64,000 nt of DNA from Guadua angustifolia. Taxonomy: Eukaryota > Streptophyta > Magnoliopsida > Poales > Poaceae. The stretch spans positions 46,085,854-46,149,853 of the forward strand of contig CM070520.1 in the NCBI GenBank assembly GCA_036346375.1, read 5' to 3'. Positions 22,512-33,640 of this stretch are shown piece by piece; position 1 is the first letter of the stretch, and the number at the start of each line of letters is the position of its first letter. Below the pieces are notes generated by a model that saw nothing but the letters and a program-made list of their open reading frames with translations, had not been told where the DNA came from and searched no databases. A program made the translations under genes and the position numbers.

Positions 22512-23700
22512 GAGTAATAATACATGTTTAAAAAAATATCAGAGATCGAGATGGAAAATCGAGCTGAGGAAAAAGTCTAGAGATAGAGCTGCACACATAT
22601 CTCTGGTGATGAAAACATTTTTTTTTGGGAAAAACAGAGAACCCAACCGTGAATACAAAAACTATGTATTTTTTTTGGAAACGAAAAAATAAAGGCGAAT
22701 CACCTGTACGCAAATATACGAAACGATAGGGCCCTTTCTGCAAAACCATCGATCGAAGGGCCTAGATGTAATTTTTTATTTTCGCAAAACCACCCACTGG
22801 TCAAAAAATAGTCTAGAGGAAAAAGGGCGAAAAATTATTAGAGATGACAACCTTCTTTTGTCGAGCCTAATAGTCTACGCGTTCACTGAGTAATAATACA
22901 TGTTCGCAAAACCACCCACCAGTCAAAAATAGTCTAGAGGAAAAAGGGCGAAAAATTATTAGAGGTGACAACCTTCTTTTGTCGAGCCTAACACTCTACG
23001 CGTTCGTAATAATACATGTTTAAAAAAATATCAGAGATCGAGATGGAAAAACGAGTTGGGGAAAAAGTCTAGAGATAGAGTTGCACACATATCTCTGGTG
23101 ATGAAAACATTTTTTCCGGGAAAAACGGAGAACACAACCGCGAATAAAAAAAACTACGGATTTTTTTTTGGAAACGAAAAAATAAAGGCGAATGACCCGT
23201 ACGTGAATATACGAAACGATAGGGCCCTCTTTGCAAAACCACCGATCGAAGGGCCTAGATGTATTTTTTATTTTCGCAAAACCACCCACCGGTTGGAATA
23301 GTCTAGAGGAAAAAGGGCGAAAAATTATTAGAAACGACAAACTTCTTTTGTCGAGCCTAACACCCTACGCGTTCACCGAGTAATAATACATGTTTTAAAA
23401 AATATCAGAGATCGAGATGGAAAATCGAGTTGGGGAAAAAGTATAGATATAGAGCCGTACACATCACCGATCAAGAATAGTCTCGAGGAAAAAGGGCGAA
23501 AAACTATTAGAGACGACAAACTTCTTTTGTCGAGCCTAACACCCTACGCGTTCACCGAGTAATAATACATGTTTTAAAAAATATCAGAGATCGAGATGGG
23601 AAATCGAGTTGTGGAAAAAGTCTAGATATAGAGCTGCACACATTTCTCCGGTGCTAAAAAAATTTTCCGGGAAAAATGGAGAAAGGACCTAGACGTAAAT
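22512..23700 (+). repeat. Irregular tandem array, full unit about 375 bp
   Basis: The start word TAATAATACATGTT recurs at about 22515, 22891, 23007, 23381 and 23560, so the steps are about 376, 116, 374 and 179 bp. Full units hold, in order, a block with AAAATATCAGAGATCGAGATGG, one with TCTCYGGTGATGAAAACA, one with TACGAAACGATAGGGCCC, one with CGCAAAACCACCCACYGG, and GTCGAGCCTAA...CTACGCGTTC. The short units are internal deletions of the full unit. Open frames here repeat from unit to unit and are not genes. Confidence 0.85.
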
Positions 23701-24000
23701 AGCAAGGGCCTGTTTGTTACGTTTTTGGACCTGTCCGCTATCCCAAAAAATTAGAAAAGGGCTTGTCCGTGATTTGAATCTAACGGGAGGCTTTTTCTGA
23801 AAAACGGCGCGCCAGGGACCCAAACGCGATGAACAGGAGGAAATCTTCCCTTCACAAAAAATCGTGAAGGGCCTATTCGTAATCCGCAGGGACCTATCCG
23901 TAATTCAAAGAAACGGAGGGGCTTTTTCGCAAAACGGCGAGGGCGACACGTGGATGCGCTGGTTGGGCTCCAATTCTTCCGCTCATAAGGGTGTTAATAT
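23701..24000. repeat. Repeat-rich tail after tandem array
   Basis: Recurring phrases such as GGGCCT(A/G)TTCGTAAT, GGACCTATCCGTAATT, GGGGCTTTTTCGCAAAACGGC and AAACGGCGCGCCAGGGACC. These look like further diverged repeats of the same element type, perhaps a DNA-transposon end. Class not assigned. Confidence 0.45.
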
Positions 24001-24816
24001 TTATCACCCTAGTTAATTATCATACAACACATGCCATCAACAACATCAACATCATTATGTGACAACACATCACACGCCCTTTTCAAATAATATTCCATAG
24101 ACCAGTAGTCAAGTTTGAATTTGCACTTTTAAAAGATATCAGTTATTCGTGGCATGGCTAAGCAAACTAAGCACGATCTAGCCAACCCATATTGGCATTA
24201 TATTAGCAACCAACTAATAAAGATCCATCTTACGTTGAAAAATAATTATGGCATAGCAAATGACAAGATAGGCATAATTCAAATGGGTTGAATAGCTAAT
24301 TACCAAATTATTTGAAAACAAGTATAATTTGAAATAACATGTAATAGATTAAAATAAAGTAGCATTTGTAAAACTAAGTTCAATATGATCAAAGCACAAC
24401 TTGCCTTGCAACGACTCTTGGTCTTTGATCAACTCTGCACTTTCAAATACTCCTAGCATTTCAACATCTAAGTGAAACGAATAACGAGAATCAAAATAAA
24501 TTGAAATCAATACCAAACAAACTCCAGAAACCAAACAAAATACACCAAAATAAAGAGATTGAATTTAAACATTTGAATAAGCTCAATCGAAGCTCCTACA
24601 AAGGAGAACGGACTCTCAAAAGATTCATTAGAAAACTAAATCCAGAAAAGAAAAGAAAATAGAATATTCCTCGAATATTCTCTAACACGTGGGCCCCACT
24701 GATTTTTTCAAATTAATTAATTTGGAAAATAACCGCAAAGGCTGACATGTGGCTTCTACATGTTAGTGTCTCGATTGATGTCATGCTAATGTCACATGAC
24801 ACGTGGCGACCACTAG
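24001..24816. other. No gene seen
   Basis: AT-rich intergenic or LTR-derived sequence up to the edge of duplication B. Two GACACGTGG-type words occur near 24690-24805; similar words occur near 29090-29160. Confidence 0.5.
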
Positions 24817-25379
24817 GTCATACCATGTCACCGTGATGGTGCTCATGGCCCTATGGTCATCGGCTTTGCCCTCTGGCAACCCCGGGTGGAACCACTAGAA
24901 AGCTGGCAACAAGGCGAACAAAGTGACAAGGTCGGTGCGATGGTTGGAGCACGACAGCTGTAGCGACGGCGATAGAAGCGGTGGTGGCTTCGGCTCAATG
25001 GCGACGGTTCTCTCTCTCGGTGCTCCGGCTATGACAAGGTGCGCACAAGATAGATTAGGGCAAGGCGGACACGATGGTGAGGTCCATGAGTCCCAAAGCT
25101 CACCTGAGATGGCGAATTGCGCACTTCTCCATGGCGGCCGCGCTTGAACAAACCTCCAGATCGTGTGGCTACATGATGACGTAAGGGTAAAAATTGGTCT
25201 ACCGTTTTTGTTTGCGGCTTCCTTGTGGTCTCATTGCTCCCTAAAAAAGCCCTAAGGGCTCGAGTTGCGCACGTAATGAAGGGGGAATCCATGGCAGACA
25301 CGGCGACCACTCTTTTTGTCTCGGACACGGCGGAAACGAAGCATCTGACAGCAGCACTCATGCAGAAGCAGGTTGGGCT

Positions 25380-25445
25380 GGGTTTTAAATATTCAACCCT
25401 GATTTTTCTAGAAAGGAATGTGGGAGTTGTTCTTCATCACAAAAC
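25380..25445 (+). repeat. Left arm of 66-bp inverted repeat pair
   Basis: This segment is the near-exact reverse complement of 27029-27094, with about four mismatches in 66 bp by eye. The arms are about 1.6 kb apart and enclose the B copy of the LTR end and MSP exon. Confidence 0.85.
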
Positions 25446-26467
25446 TCGAAATCCTGAGCTGGCTTGGCTTGGCTTGGCTTGGCTTGGGCTACGGGACGCT
25501 AGCTGGGCTAGATCGATGGGTTTTCGCCCAAAGGCTTCTAGGATTTTAAAATGCATTTTCCTTTCTCAGGAATGCAATTAAGCTTCAAATAAATAGAAAC
25601 TAAAAACTAAATTTGGAAAAATCAGAAAAATTCTATACAATACTTTGAAGTATTTATAAGTCAAAGAAAATATTTTCAACAAATGTTCACTTAAACATTA
25701 ATCAATTTAAATCCTTTTTGTAAAAGAGAAATTCCCAATTAAGCTTTAATTAGCAATAAAATTTTGATAAATTCAAAATACCCAAAACAAATTTAAATGA
25801 GCAAAAATTGGGATATTACCGGACCAGAAGATAAAACCACTGAGGTGATCTCACTTACTCAATATACGAACTTGCAAAGCTACGTCTACTTGACTGTCGA
25901 TTAGTACAAGTGAAGCTCTGTATTTTGAATATCTTGTATTTTTTTTTTAAAAAAACATATCTTGACTTGATTCGTCAAATGCCTACTGATTGGTCTTAAT
26001 TTCTTTTTTAAAAAATAGATTATACTGTCTTCCCCGATTAATCGCCATTTTTCATGTTTAATCGTTCAAATGCTTTTATTTTTACCTGTTAATTCTAATT
26101 CATTACTTTATAACATTATGCAATGACATACATAACATGTATCATATATATATATGAAGTGTAAACTATATAATTTGATCTAGGATTAATGATGCTTTAT
26201 ATAGTGATGATGTATTATAATACCGATATATAAATGATTTTTATATAATTCTAAATATAAACTAGTATATTATGATGACAATAGAATAGTCTATTAAATT
26301 CCGTTTAACTAGCTGTATAGTGACTAATCCTTTGGCGGTACCCTTTCGCCCGACGAACATATACCTTTTCTTCACAACAGTACTGCTGCTTTTTTTTTTA
26401 ACTGTGAACAGATGGATTCGTATGTTTCTCTGGCCCGATTAATCCACCACTTTCTTCTTTCTTGTAG

Positions 26468-26858
26468 ATGTGGTAATCATCTGCCTCAAAGAAGCTGATC
26501 TTGGTCGACCCCCTCGAGCTGCACTTTTCCTTGGAACAAAAGCAGAGGTCATCACCATTGCAGCTAATCAATGTTACAGATGACTACGTCGCCTTTACAG
26601 CACGGCGAGCTACTTTTTAAAAGGGCGGAAAGGAATTCTGCCACCACGCTCCACACGGAAACTCAAGCTAAGAAGGGAAGCACAGGAGGGGGCACCAGCG
26701 GACATGCTGTGAAATGATGAGATCTCTGTGTTGAGCACCTCTGTGACAAGCGATCTGAAGCAGGCAGATATCAGTGATGATATGTTCAATAAACCAGCCG
26801 GTAGAATCGTGCAAGAGGTGAACTTGGGGGTTGTTCTCGTTGAACCTTCCCCACCACA
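26468..26858 (+). pseudogene. MSP (VAP-like) domain exon, remnant B
   Basis: Second copy of the exon at 7789-8213, with the same acceptor (TTTCTTGTAG) and a one-base-altered donor region (CACAGTGAGT where copy A has GCAGGTGAGT). It encodes ILVDPLELHFSLEQKQ and NVTDDYVAFT, then loses frame and part of the central domain. The C-terminal block (EAQEGAPADML, then a stop TGA where copy A has CAG) is more damaged than copy A. Non-functional gene fragment. Confidence 0.7.
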
Positions 26859-27028
26859 GTGAGTTCCCTAACGAAAGTACCTTCATTGTTCCCTTAGGAT
26901 GCCGCCTAGGCTCTAGGCTCTACTCTCTCGTGTAGCCGTCTAGGGTGATTTATCTTGCCTAAGTGACCGTGTAACCTGCTTAATCGGCAATTAGGCGCTA
27001 GTCTATCATTTGACTAGCGCCTAACTGA

Positions 27029-27094
27029 GTTTTGTGATGAAGAACTACTCCCACATTCCCTTTTAGAAAAATCAGGGTTGAATATTTAAAATCC
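27029..27094 (-). repeat. Right arm of 66-bp inverted repeat pair
   Basis: Reverse complement of 25380-25445. It starts just past the last sequence shared with copy A, so it marks the right breakpoint of duplication B. Confidence 0.85.
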
Positions 27095-27099
27095 AGTTC

Positions 27100-27729
27100 T
27101 TCACCTTCTTTTTTTCAAGAGTGAATATATAAAAAGATTGTTACACTCGTAGACTAGAGATCTATGGTGTAGCGCAACTGGCAACAAAAAATAAAATGGT
27201 ATGCATCTTATAGTGTTTTTCGTGTTGCAAGGGGTTGAGGTAGTGCCTCACGTAATTGAGAAAATTCATTTTATGACGCTGAAATTTATTCATTTTCCTT
27301 ATATGTCACCAAAAATTTTGACGGGGTGCTAAGTGAGCTATGAGAAGCCAAAAATACCCTTCGCCTTTCTCCTCTAAGAGAGAGGATGAAGGAAGGACTA
27401 GGAAGCGCCATGGCCATGGTGGCTCCGGCGATGGCATGGGGACGGAGAGGGACACCACCACCACCACCCTACACTTGACCAACACGGATCCTCACCATCC
27501 CTAGAAACAAAGTTAAGAAATCCCCAAAATAAATCAGGCCATTCAATTACTCCCTAAATCATACCGAGTTAGTAAATTACACAACAGAAATCCCCCAAAA
27601 AATCTGGCCAAATTAAATCAATCAGTGGGTGGAAATCCAAATCCAACGTCTTCGCTAGGGTTGGGGGAGGTCGTCGTGCTCGATGGATCCACGGTGGAGT
27701 CGCCAGAGATGTCGCGGGGATGGGCAATT
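27100..27729. other. No gene; short CAC repeat
   Basis: Mixed sequence with a (CAC)n run near 27450-27466. Short open frames only. No domain or splice-supported exon. Confidence 0.5.
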
Positions 27730-27960
27730 TTGAACTGAATGAAAAATGGGACAAAGCATGTTAGAAATATTTGAAATATTTTAGAATGATTTTGATATAT
27801 GAATAATCTTTTCATAAAATTTTCGGGTGTTGGTGAAGCTCGGGAAATTTTTAAAATTTGAATAGCGGTGATGTCTGGATGCAAAATGGTTGAAAGTACG
27901 TTAGAAAATTTTGAGATTTTTATTGGATGGTCGTGATGCATCATTAACCGTGCCTTAATT
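27730..27960 (+). repeat. Two degenerate units of the intron-5 repeat family
   Basis: Phrases such as TTAGAAAATTTTGAGATTTTT, TGGTCGTGATGCATCATTAA and TTCATAAAATTTTCGG...TGGTGAAGCTCGGGAAATTTTTAAAA (broken here at the dots) also occur in the array at 37268-38130. This looks like an unlinked fragment of the same repeat. Confidence 0.6.
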
Positions 27961-29749
27961 TTTTTAGATGATTATCAATGTGTGAAGTTAGAAATTTCGG
28001 CAGCATTTTAACTGAAATTCATATATTGCGAGTCACAATTGGAAACAATCAATATATATTTACATGACAATTAATAGGCATGAAATAAAATCGATACATA
28101 TGACAAGTCATCACATATTTGCATCATAATAAAATGAATGTATATTTGTATCACGTACCTACGAGTAGTAGTGCACATGTAGTGCAAACTCCACCTTCGC
28201 ATTATCGACAATGACCTCGTGATATTTCCTCTCATGTTGTTGCTTGTATTATTTCCCAGGTCATGTCCTGTAGTAGCTAGGCAGACTTCCAATGTTCGTA
28301 ATGAGCCATCCAGGCGCTATAATTCTCTGACTGGTGAAAGTACTTGACACTAACAGATGAGTGTCATACGTACAGATCAGCATATGGATCAATGTAGTCG
28401 AACGGCCAAGAGATTTTCGATCCGTTATAACCATGTCTGGAATTGTTTTACCTTTTGGATCAACGGGGAACGCAGACGAAGTTTTCTGCCGTTGGGACGC
28501 AATCTGATCAGGGAAGATTGATTTTTCTACGCAAATCCCACGAGCAAAACCTTGAGTCAGGGTGAGCACCATGTAGAGGACATCAATAGGAGTCTACAGT
28601 AAAAATTTCACAGTCAAATTCGCAGCAAAGAGAGAGAACGGGCAGAAACAAGATTTGAGATTGGAACGGCCATAACTTTTGATTCCGTGGATAAAACTGC
28701 ACCAAATTTGGAAGAGAACTAGATGGCACTATAGGGCACAAGGTGACGTGAATGGATTTTGGAAAAACTCACCGAGATGGCGAGGAACGCGATGCAAAGT
28801 TCGGCCGACGCAGGGTGGCATGAATAGATTGATCTGAAGAAATATAGGGTTTGGGGGATGATCCGGACATTAGGGCTGCGTGGGAGGGGTCTAGGAACTC
28901 TTATATAGGCTAGGGGAGTCGTGTTGTACAAGGAGAAATAAGAAAAATTGAATTCGGATCAAAAACGGATTTAATCGAGTAGTTGGCGGACAATGCATAG
29001 TAACTGGGTGACGTGGCTCATTCTGGTGCGTCGAATCGGAATCGGAGGGCTGTGGTGGCTCGGCGACGTGGCCGAACGAGGAGGCGACATGTAGCTTCAC
29101 GGGTGGCGACACGTGGCAGCGCGAGAAGGAGACACGTGGAAGAACAGAACGTCGACACGTGACCATTTTTCGAATTAAATTAGTTCTAGAAATTCATTTA
29201 ATTCAAAAAATAGAAACATTATCAGGAAAATTCCAGAAAAATTCTATAAAATATTTTGAGACATTTTAAACTCAAATAAAATATTTTTAACAAAACTTTA
29301 TATAAATTTTTCCAAATTTTTAATTAATTCCATAAAGGACTTAATTCAAATTAATTCATTTGAGGCAATAAAAATACCAAAAATTCTAGAAAAATTCCAG
29401 AAAATATTTTGAGACATTTTGAAACTCAAATAAAATGTTTTCAGAAGAACTTTATTTTCTCTTTTGAAATATTTAATTACTTTAAGTAAAAGGCTTAGTT
29501 TAAATTAATTAGAATAATTCCAAATAAATTCCAACAATTCTAAAACAAAATACAACAAAATCCTAGAAGCACAAGGAACCCAAATAAAACTGAATTTCTT
29601 TTAATTGAAGTTTATATTAGTCAAATTTAATTGTTTTGACTTTAGAAAATTCCAGTTTAAACTTTATTTAAGCGAGAAAAACAACAGGGATTTTTGGGAA
29701 GCTAATCTTCACAAAAGATTTTTGAAAACCCAAATTTTGGGATGTTACA
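27961..29749 (+). repeat. LTR-type region ending GGGATGTTACA (family Y)
   Basis: Ends CCCAAATTTTGGGATGTTACA at 29749, then abruptly joins copia gag sequence. The AT-rich final 600 bp has repeated words (AAAATTCCAGAAAA, TTTGAGACATTTTRAACTC) like those before 7160 and 25820. The 5' end was not found; 28.0-28.9 kb shows no gene. Confidence 0.5.
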
Positions 29750-31085
29750 GGCATTCCTTAAGGCAATAACTTCAGATTGTAACACATCACAAGCTTTGCA
29801 AGAATAATCATCGGGAATTAAAGATCTAAACCTTGCAATTTCAGAATTGGAACTATCAATTTCTAGACCTTTTTTTAAGAGCCTTCTTAAACTTTTTAAG
29901 TTCTGAAGCTAATTTAACCATGGCATACTCAAGCTCATCATAAGAAGGTCTCACCTCATCAAGATTGGAGTCGCTGTCGCTATCCCTTCTAGTCATGAAG
30001 CACATGCCGGTGAAGTCATCATCGGAATCTCCCTTCTTATCCTTCTTCTTGCTATGTGGCTCATTACCACTCTCAAAGTCTACATCACTAAGATCACACT
30101 CCTCTATGACGGCTAAGACTTTCTTAGCAATTTTTCGAAAATTGGAGCGCCTAGGGGTAGTGCATCTTGAGCTACGTTGCGCTGGTTCACTTTCTTCCTT
30201 TTTTCTTCAACTTGGGATAATTTGCTTTAATATGCCCGGGAAGGCTACACTCAAAGCAATTGAAAGACCCCGAAATTGTGCCTCCACGCCTCCTCATCCT
30301 CACATTGTTGAGTGCTTTAAAAGCACGTGAGGAAATGAGCACAAGATCTTCTTCAGGAAGCATCTCAAATTGTTCATCTGAAAAAGAAACCAATGCAGAC
30401 AAGGAAACAAAAGATGGTAATCTAGATGAAGTGCTGGGGTTAGCAACAAGTGCATGTGCAGAAGACTTATCATCTCTAGGTGACAAAGAATCTATCTCAT
30501 AAGTTTTCAGCCTAGAATAAACATCATCCATGGCCAAAGTATCCAAATCAACAGTTTGATTAATTGCCGTAACAACCATGCGCCATTCAGGACTAAGGGA
30601 TCTCAAAATTTTATTAGCATTATCCTCAACTGAATTATTAACTCCAACACCACGCAAATTGCACAAGATTTTCTCAAATCGAGAGAAAAGATCATCAATT
30701 GATTCACCTGGTCTTATTACAAAATTAGAAAAGTCCTTTTGGTAAATATTTTTGCGCACTTTCTTAATCTTAGTAGAACCTTCATGATAGTCACATAATG
30801 TCTTCCAAACTGAATATGCAGAACGTAAATGAGAAACTCGATCAAATTCTTTTTCAGAAATTCCTTGAAAAATCAAGTTTTTAGCTTTAGCATTCAAATC
30901 AACGTCTACTTTATTATCATTAGTAACTATATCAGGAACATCATATGCAGTAGAAACTTTGCGCCAAACATCATTACCTTGAGCTTTAATATAAGATTGC
31001 ATGCGACTTTTCTAATAAGGAAAATTTGAATCATTAAGCATAGGAGGACGATTAATATATTTATCTGACGCCATACCTTAACCTC
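29750..31085 (-). pseudogene. Copia gag remnant
   Basis: A 271-codon open frame (31002-30187, minus) has a UBN2-type copia gag body, including KAKNLIFQGISEKEFDRVSH, SAYSVWKTLCDYHEGSTKIK and GESIDDLFSRFEKILCNLR. It ends in a zinc knuckle CFECSLPGHIKANY in which the last cysteine is Tyr. The start region (31002-31075) continues upstream to a conserved ASDKYINRPPMLNDSN-type N-terminus out of frame. The rest of the polyprotein is missing because family-Y LTR sequence starts at 29749. Gag would package the element RNA; the broken knuckle and truncation make this copy non-functional. Confidence 0.85.
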
Positions 31086-31097
31086 GCTCTGATACCA
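31086..31097 (-). other. Copia primer binding site (initiator Met tRNA)
   Basis: The minus strand reads TGGTATCAGAGC, the canonical complement of the initiator methionine tRNA 3' end, two bases inside the LTR border. Confidence 0.9.
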
Positions 31098-31099
31098 CT

Positions 31100-32580
31100 T
31101 GTAGGATCGGATGGCGTCAATCATAGGGAGGTGAATGATTGAACGGAAGCTAAAATAATTTTTTAGTGATTTTTAAACCCCCTAAATAACATAGGAAAAA
31201 CTGCTTCGGTTTCGACAAAAACAGATTAACCTACATTCACTAAAATAGTAATTACTGAAGATCCTACCGTTGGATTGATGTGAAATTTTAACTGTAGAAA
31301 CTAGATTCAATTTTGAAATTAACAAAATAGGAATCAGTTTGATCGGATCTACGGATCTAAAGATATTACCTTCGCAATTTTACTGTATCAAGAATGACGA
31401 AAATATGAATCAATCTAAAACTAAAATAGGCATATAAACGAAGAGGGAAAATGAAACACGAGATTACCAATGCATCGACTTGCAATCTTGATGTTTATTG
31501 CTGAGATGTGTTTATACGAAAAATTCCGTCGTTGGAAAGAAATCACGTCACAAGCGCCGATCTTCTAGTCTTCCAATTTGCATGCAAAAGATGATGTTCA
31601 AGGAACTAGATGTTATCCTGTCGCTGGAAAGAAATCACAGCCGCAAGCGAAAGAAATTATCTAGTCGTGCACTCTGGCCGCAACGAAGACCAGCACTAAA
31701 ACTTCTAGTCTCGGCGAGCTAATCTCTCCGGCTGCAAAACACAAGAACAACCACCGACCGACAGCACTGCAATTAACTAGTCATACAACCAAAAGCACAA
31801 TGGCCGCAAGAGCAACTAGTCACCAGGAACCTTTTCCTTGCATGCATGTCAAAACTTCTAGTCGCCAACACTTTTCCGAGTCATGCATCACACATGCATG
31901 CAGTCCTTGATTTTTCCTCACGCCGCAATGCACAGCCTTCCCAGTGCTTCTAGTCGATCGTGCATACATGAGCCGTCGTTACTTTTTGCATGCAGCCGCC
32001 GAGGTTTCTAGTCGCCGGCCGAAAACGTCGTGTGGCAATTCGCATACATGAATCACCAAACCGGAGGAAGCAATCAGCAACACCAGTGCATTAACAAAAA
32101 TGGCCGAGCCTCCAGCCGCCGGAAAAGCCATCTTCATTGATCATGTTTCAAGTGCTTTTATACAACTCAAAACCCTAAAATAAATACAAGTATGCATATC
32201 AATCTGACCTAATAATACATGGCCCAATATATGTATACAATCCAAAGCATGCACGCGTACGGCCCACCTGCCGCACTCACGTGACTAACCAGCCTCCGTG
32301 TGCACCGTTCTCTAGCCCGAACGTCCCGCATAACATCCTCGACCACCAAGATCTCGATTCCTCCCTGAACCTAGTCCCGAACCTCAGTTCCTCCATGAAC
32401 CTAGTTCTGGTCTCGTCATCGACCACGTTCGCCCTCGAGCAATACCTGCACACGAATAAACAACAAACGAATCTGAGCACAAGTCCACGACTTGACTCAA
32501 AGTCAATCCATGCAACCACTCACACGAGCGCATTGCATCAAGCAAAAATATCTTCCAGAAACAAGTTCATCCCAACTTGA
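31100..32580 (-). repeat. 5' LTR of the copia gag element (approximate outer end)
   Basis: Starts on the plus strand with TGTAGGATCGGATGGCG immediately beyond the primer site, so the minus-strand LTR ends ...ATCCTACA. The outer border was not located and is approximate. Within 31560-32010 the motif CTAGTC occurs about eight times, mostly as (A/T)CTAGTCGCC or ACTAGTCA. No gene inside. Confidence 0.6.
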
Positions 32581-33150
32581 TCCACATTAGCTTTATTAAC
32601 TCTTTTGACCACTTATTCATCACATCAAAATCTCGCAATTGTTCATCACAAATATATCATGTACCATGATCTTACAGTATTCTCATCGGTTCGAAGGTTA
32701 TTACCGATACTTTATTATTTCAAAAAATTGTACATCATTGGCTTGTATAACTTTTACAACTCCCCGCGATGCTATCAAGTGCTCTCGACTCAGTGGGTTG
32801 CCATGTCCTTGTAAAGGAGAGATGTCAAGCTATGCCCTCTCTTTATTATCTCTGTGTGTATCTAGGGTTCGAGTTTAATTATGAAGACAACAGACGAAGC
32901 CACCAATTACCAAAACAGGCCTCGAACAAGTAGCGACTTGCTAAGCCACATAGCCTAGGAAGCAACTCATCATCTAGCGCAGCTTCTTCATTTGGCCGTG
33001 TTCGAGCAAATGTGAATTTGTCGCTACTAGTCAAAAACTGAGCGCATGTACTAATTTATAAATGAGTACCTAGGGTCAGCGGCCGAAGGTTCGGCCCGAG
33101 TCCAATAATTAAAACCGCCGTATTGCCTGCGCCCCTGATAGCATCATGCC
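32581..33150. other. No gene seen; upstream flank of kinase locus
   Basis: Intergenic sequence with only short open frames. It contains no recognisable domain. Confidence 0.5.
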
Positions 33151-33167
33151 ACCAAACAAATGACCAT

Positions 33168-33372
33168 ACGCGTGCTTCTTTCCTTCCTTTCTTTATCACG
33201 AGTCCACGGCGCGGTCACCGCGAGCAAGCATATATGTAGCGGAGCTCGATCGATCACTCTCTCTCCCCTCCCGTCAAACCTGACATTATCACATCTGGAA
33301 GCCATCACAAAAAATTTCTCGGATGACCTGCGAATCGGCAGAGGTGGATTTGCCAAGGCACTGACCATGCAT
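33168..33372 (+). pseudogene. Truncated first-exon copy of the kinase, with its promoter piece
   Basis: 33275-33358 encodes a start-of-kinase block (LTLSHLEAITKNFSDDL and IGRGGFAKA) parallel to residues 27-51 of the intact gene (LTLSLLVTITKNFSNEL). It lacks the VYK|GT donor and is followed by unrelated sequence. Upstream, 33168-33274 resembles 33372-33560: both have a TTCTTTCCTTCCTTTC(T)TTATCACG-type stretch, then GGAGCTCGATC and CTCTCTCCCCT. This is a partial tandem duplication. Its glycine loop (GRGGFA) is closer to consensus than that of the downstream gene. Confidence 0.75.
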
Positions 33373-33640
33373 GCGCGTGTTTCTTAATTTCTTCCTTTCT
33401 TCATCACGACCGCGAGCTAGAGTTTACCAATCTGTTTATCATCTCCATGCTTGCCCTACTGGATCGTCTCGAGCGCCGGCCGGCGTATATATATGTACTT
33501 TGACGTGGGATGCGATCCTTAATCTAACGGAGCTCGATCTATCCATCTCTCTCCCCTGCCGTCATGGATCGAGCCATATGCAATTGAGCACGAGCCGGCA
33601 GGCCTTCCGCTCTCCAGGTTATCCTGCTTCTGCAATTAAC
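33372..33640 (+). promoter_or_regulatory. Promoter and 5' leader of the kinase gene (duplicated at 58.6 kb)
   Basis: Contains GTATATATATGTAC (33485-33498), a good TATA candidate, about 600 bp before the kinase ATG. The part 33509-33640 recurs at 58611-58743 with few differences, and a looser copy precedes the truncated exon at 33168. A pyrimidine-rich CTCTCTCCCC stretch at about 33546-33558 is typical of plant core promoters and leaders. Transcription start not established. Confidence 0.5.
33564..33587 (+). other. Possible 7-codon upstream ORF
   Basis: ATG GAT CGA GCC ATA TGC AAT TGA lies in the putative leader downstream of the TATA box and about 500 bp before the kinase ATG. The same reading frame, with one codon changed, is kept in the duplicate at 58.67 kb. 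If included in the mRNA it could lower translation of the main frame. Confidence 0.35.

Larger units (their letters stand above)
24817..27020 (+). repeat. Segmental duplication, copy B
   Basis: Collinear with 6281-8365. It contains the last ~1 kb of the LTR (ending ATTACC at 25820, where copy A has ATTACA), the same flank and the same MSP exon remnant. It differs by indels: an expanded GGCTT run at about 25459-25488 and a ~66-bp inverted-repeat arm at 25380-25445 that is absent from copy A. Everything left of 24817 differs from copy A, so this is a breakpoint. Confidence 0.85.

Noticed and set aside
22438..23340. Open frames of 80-106 codons on both strands
   Set aside because: They recur with each tandem unit and mirror each other, so they are repeat artefacts.
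22512..23700. CRISPR-like array
   Set aside because: Repeats are long and spacers are not of regular size; the genome is a plant. It is an ordinary tandem array.
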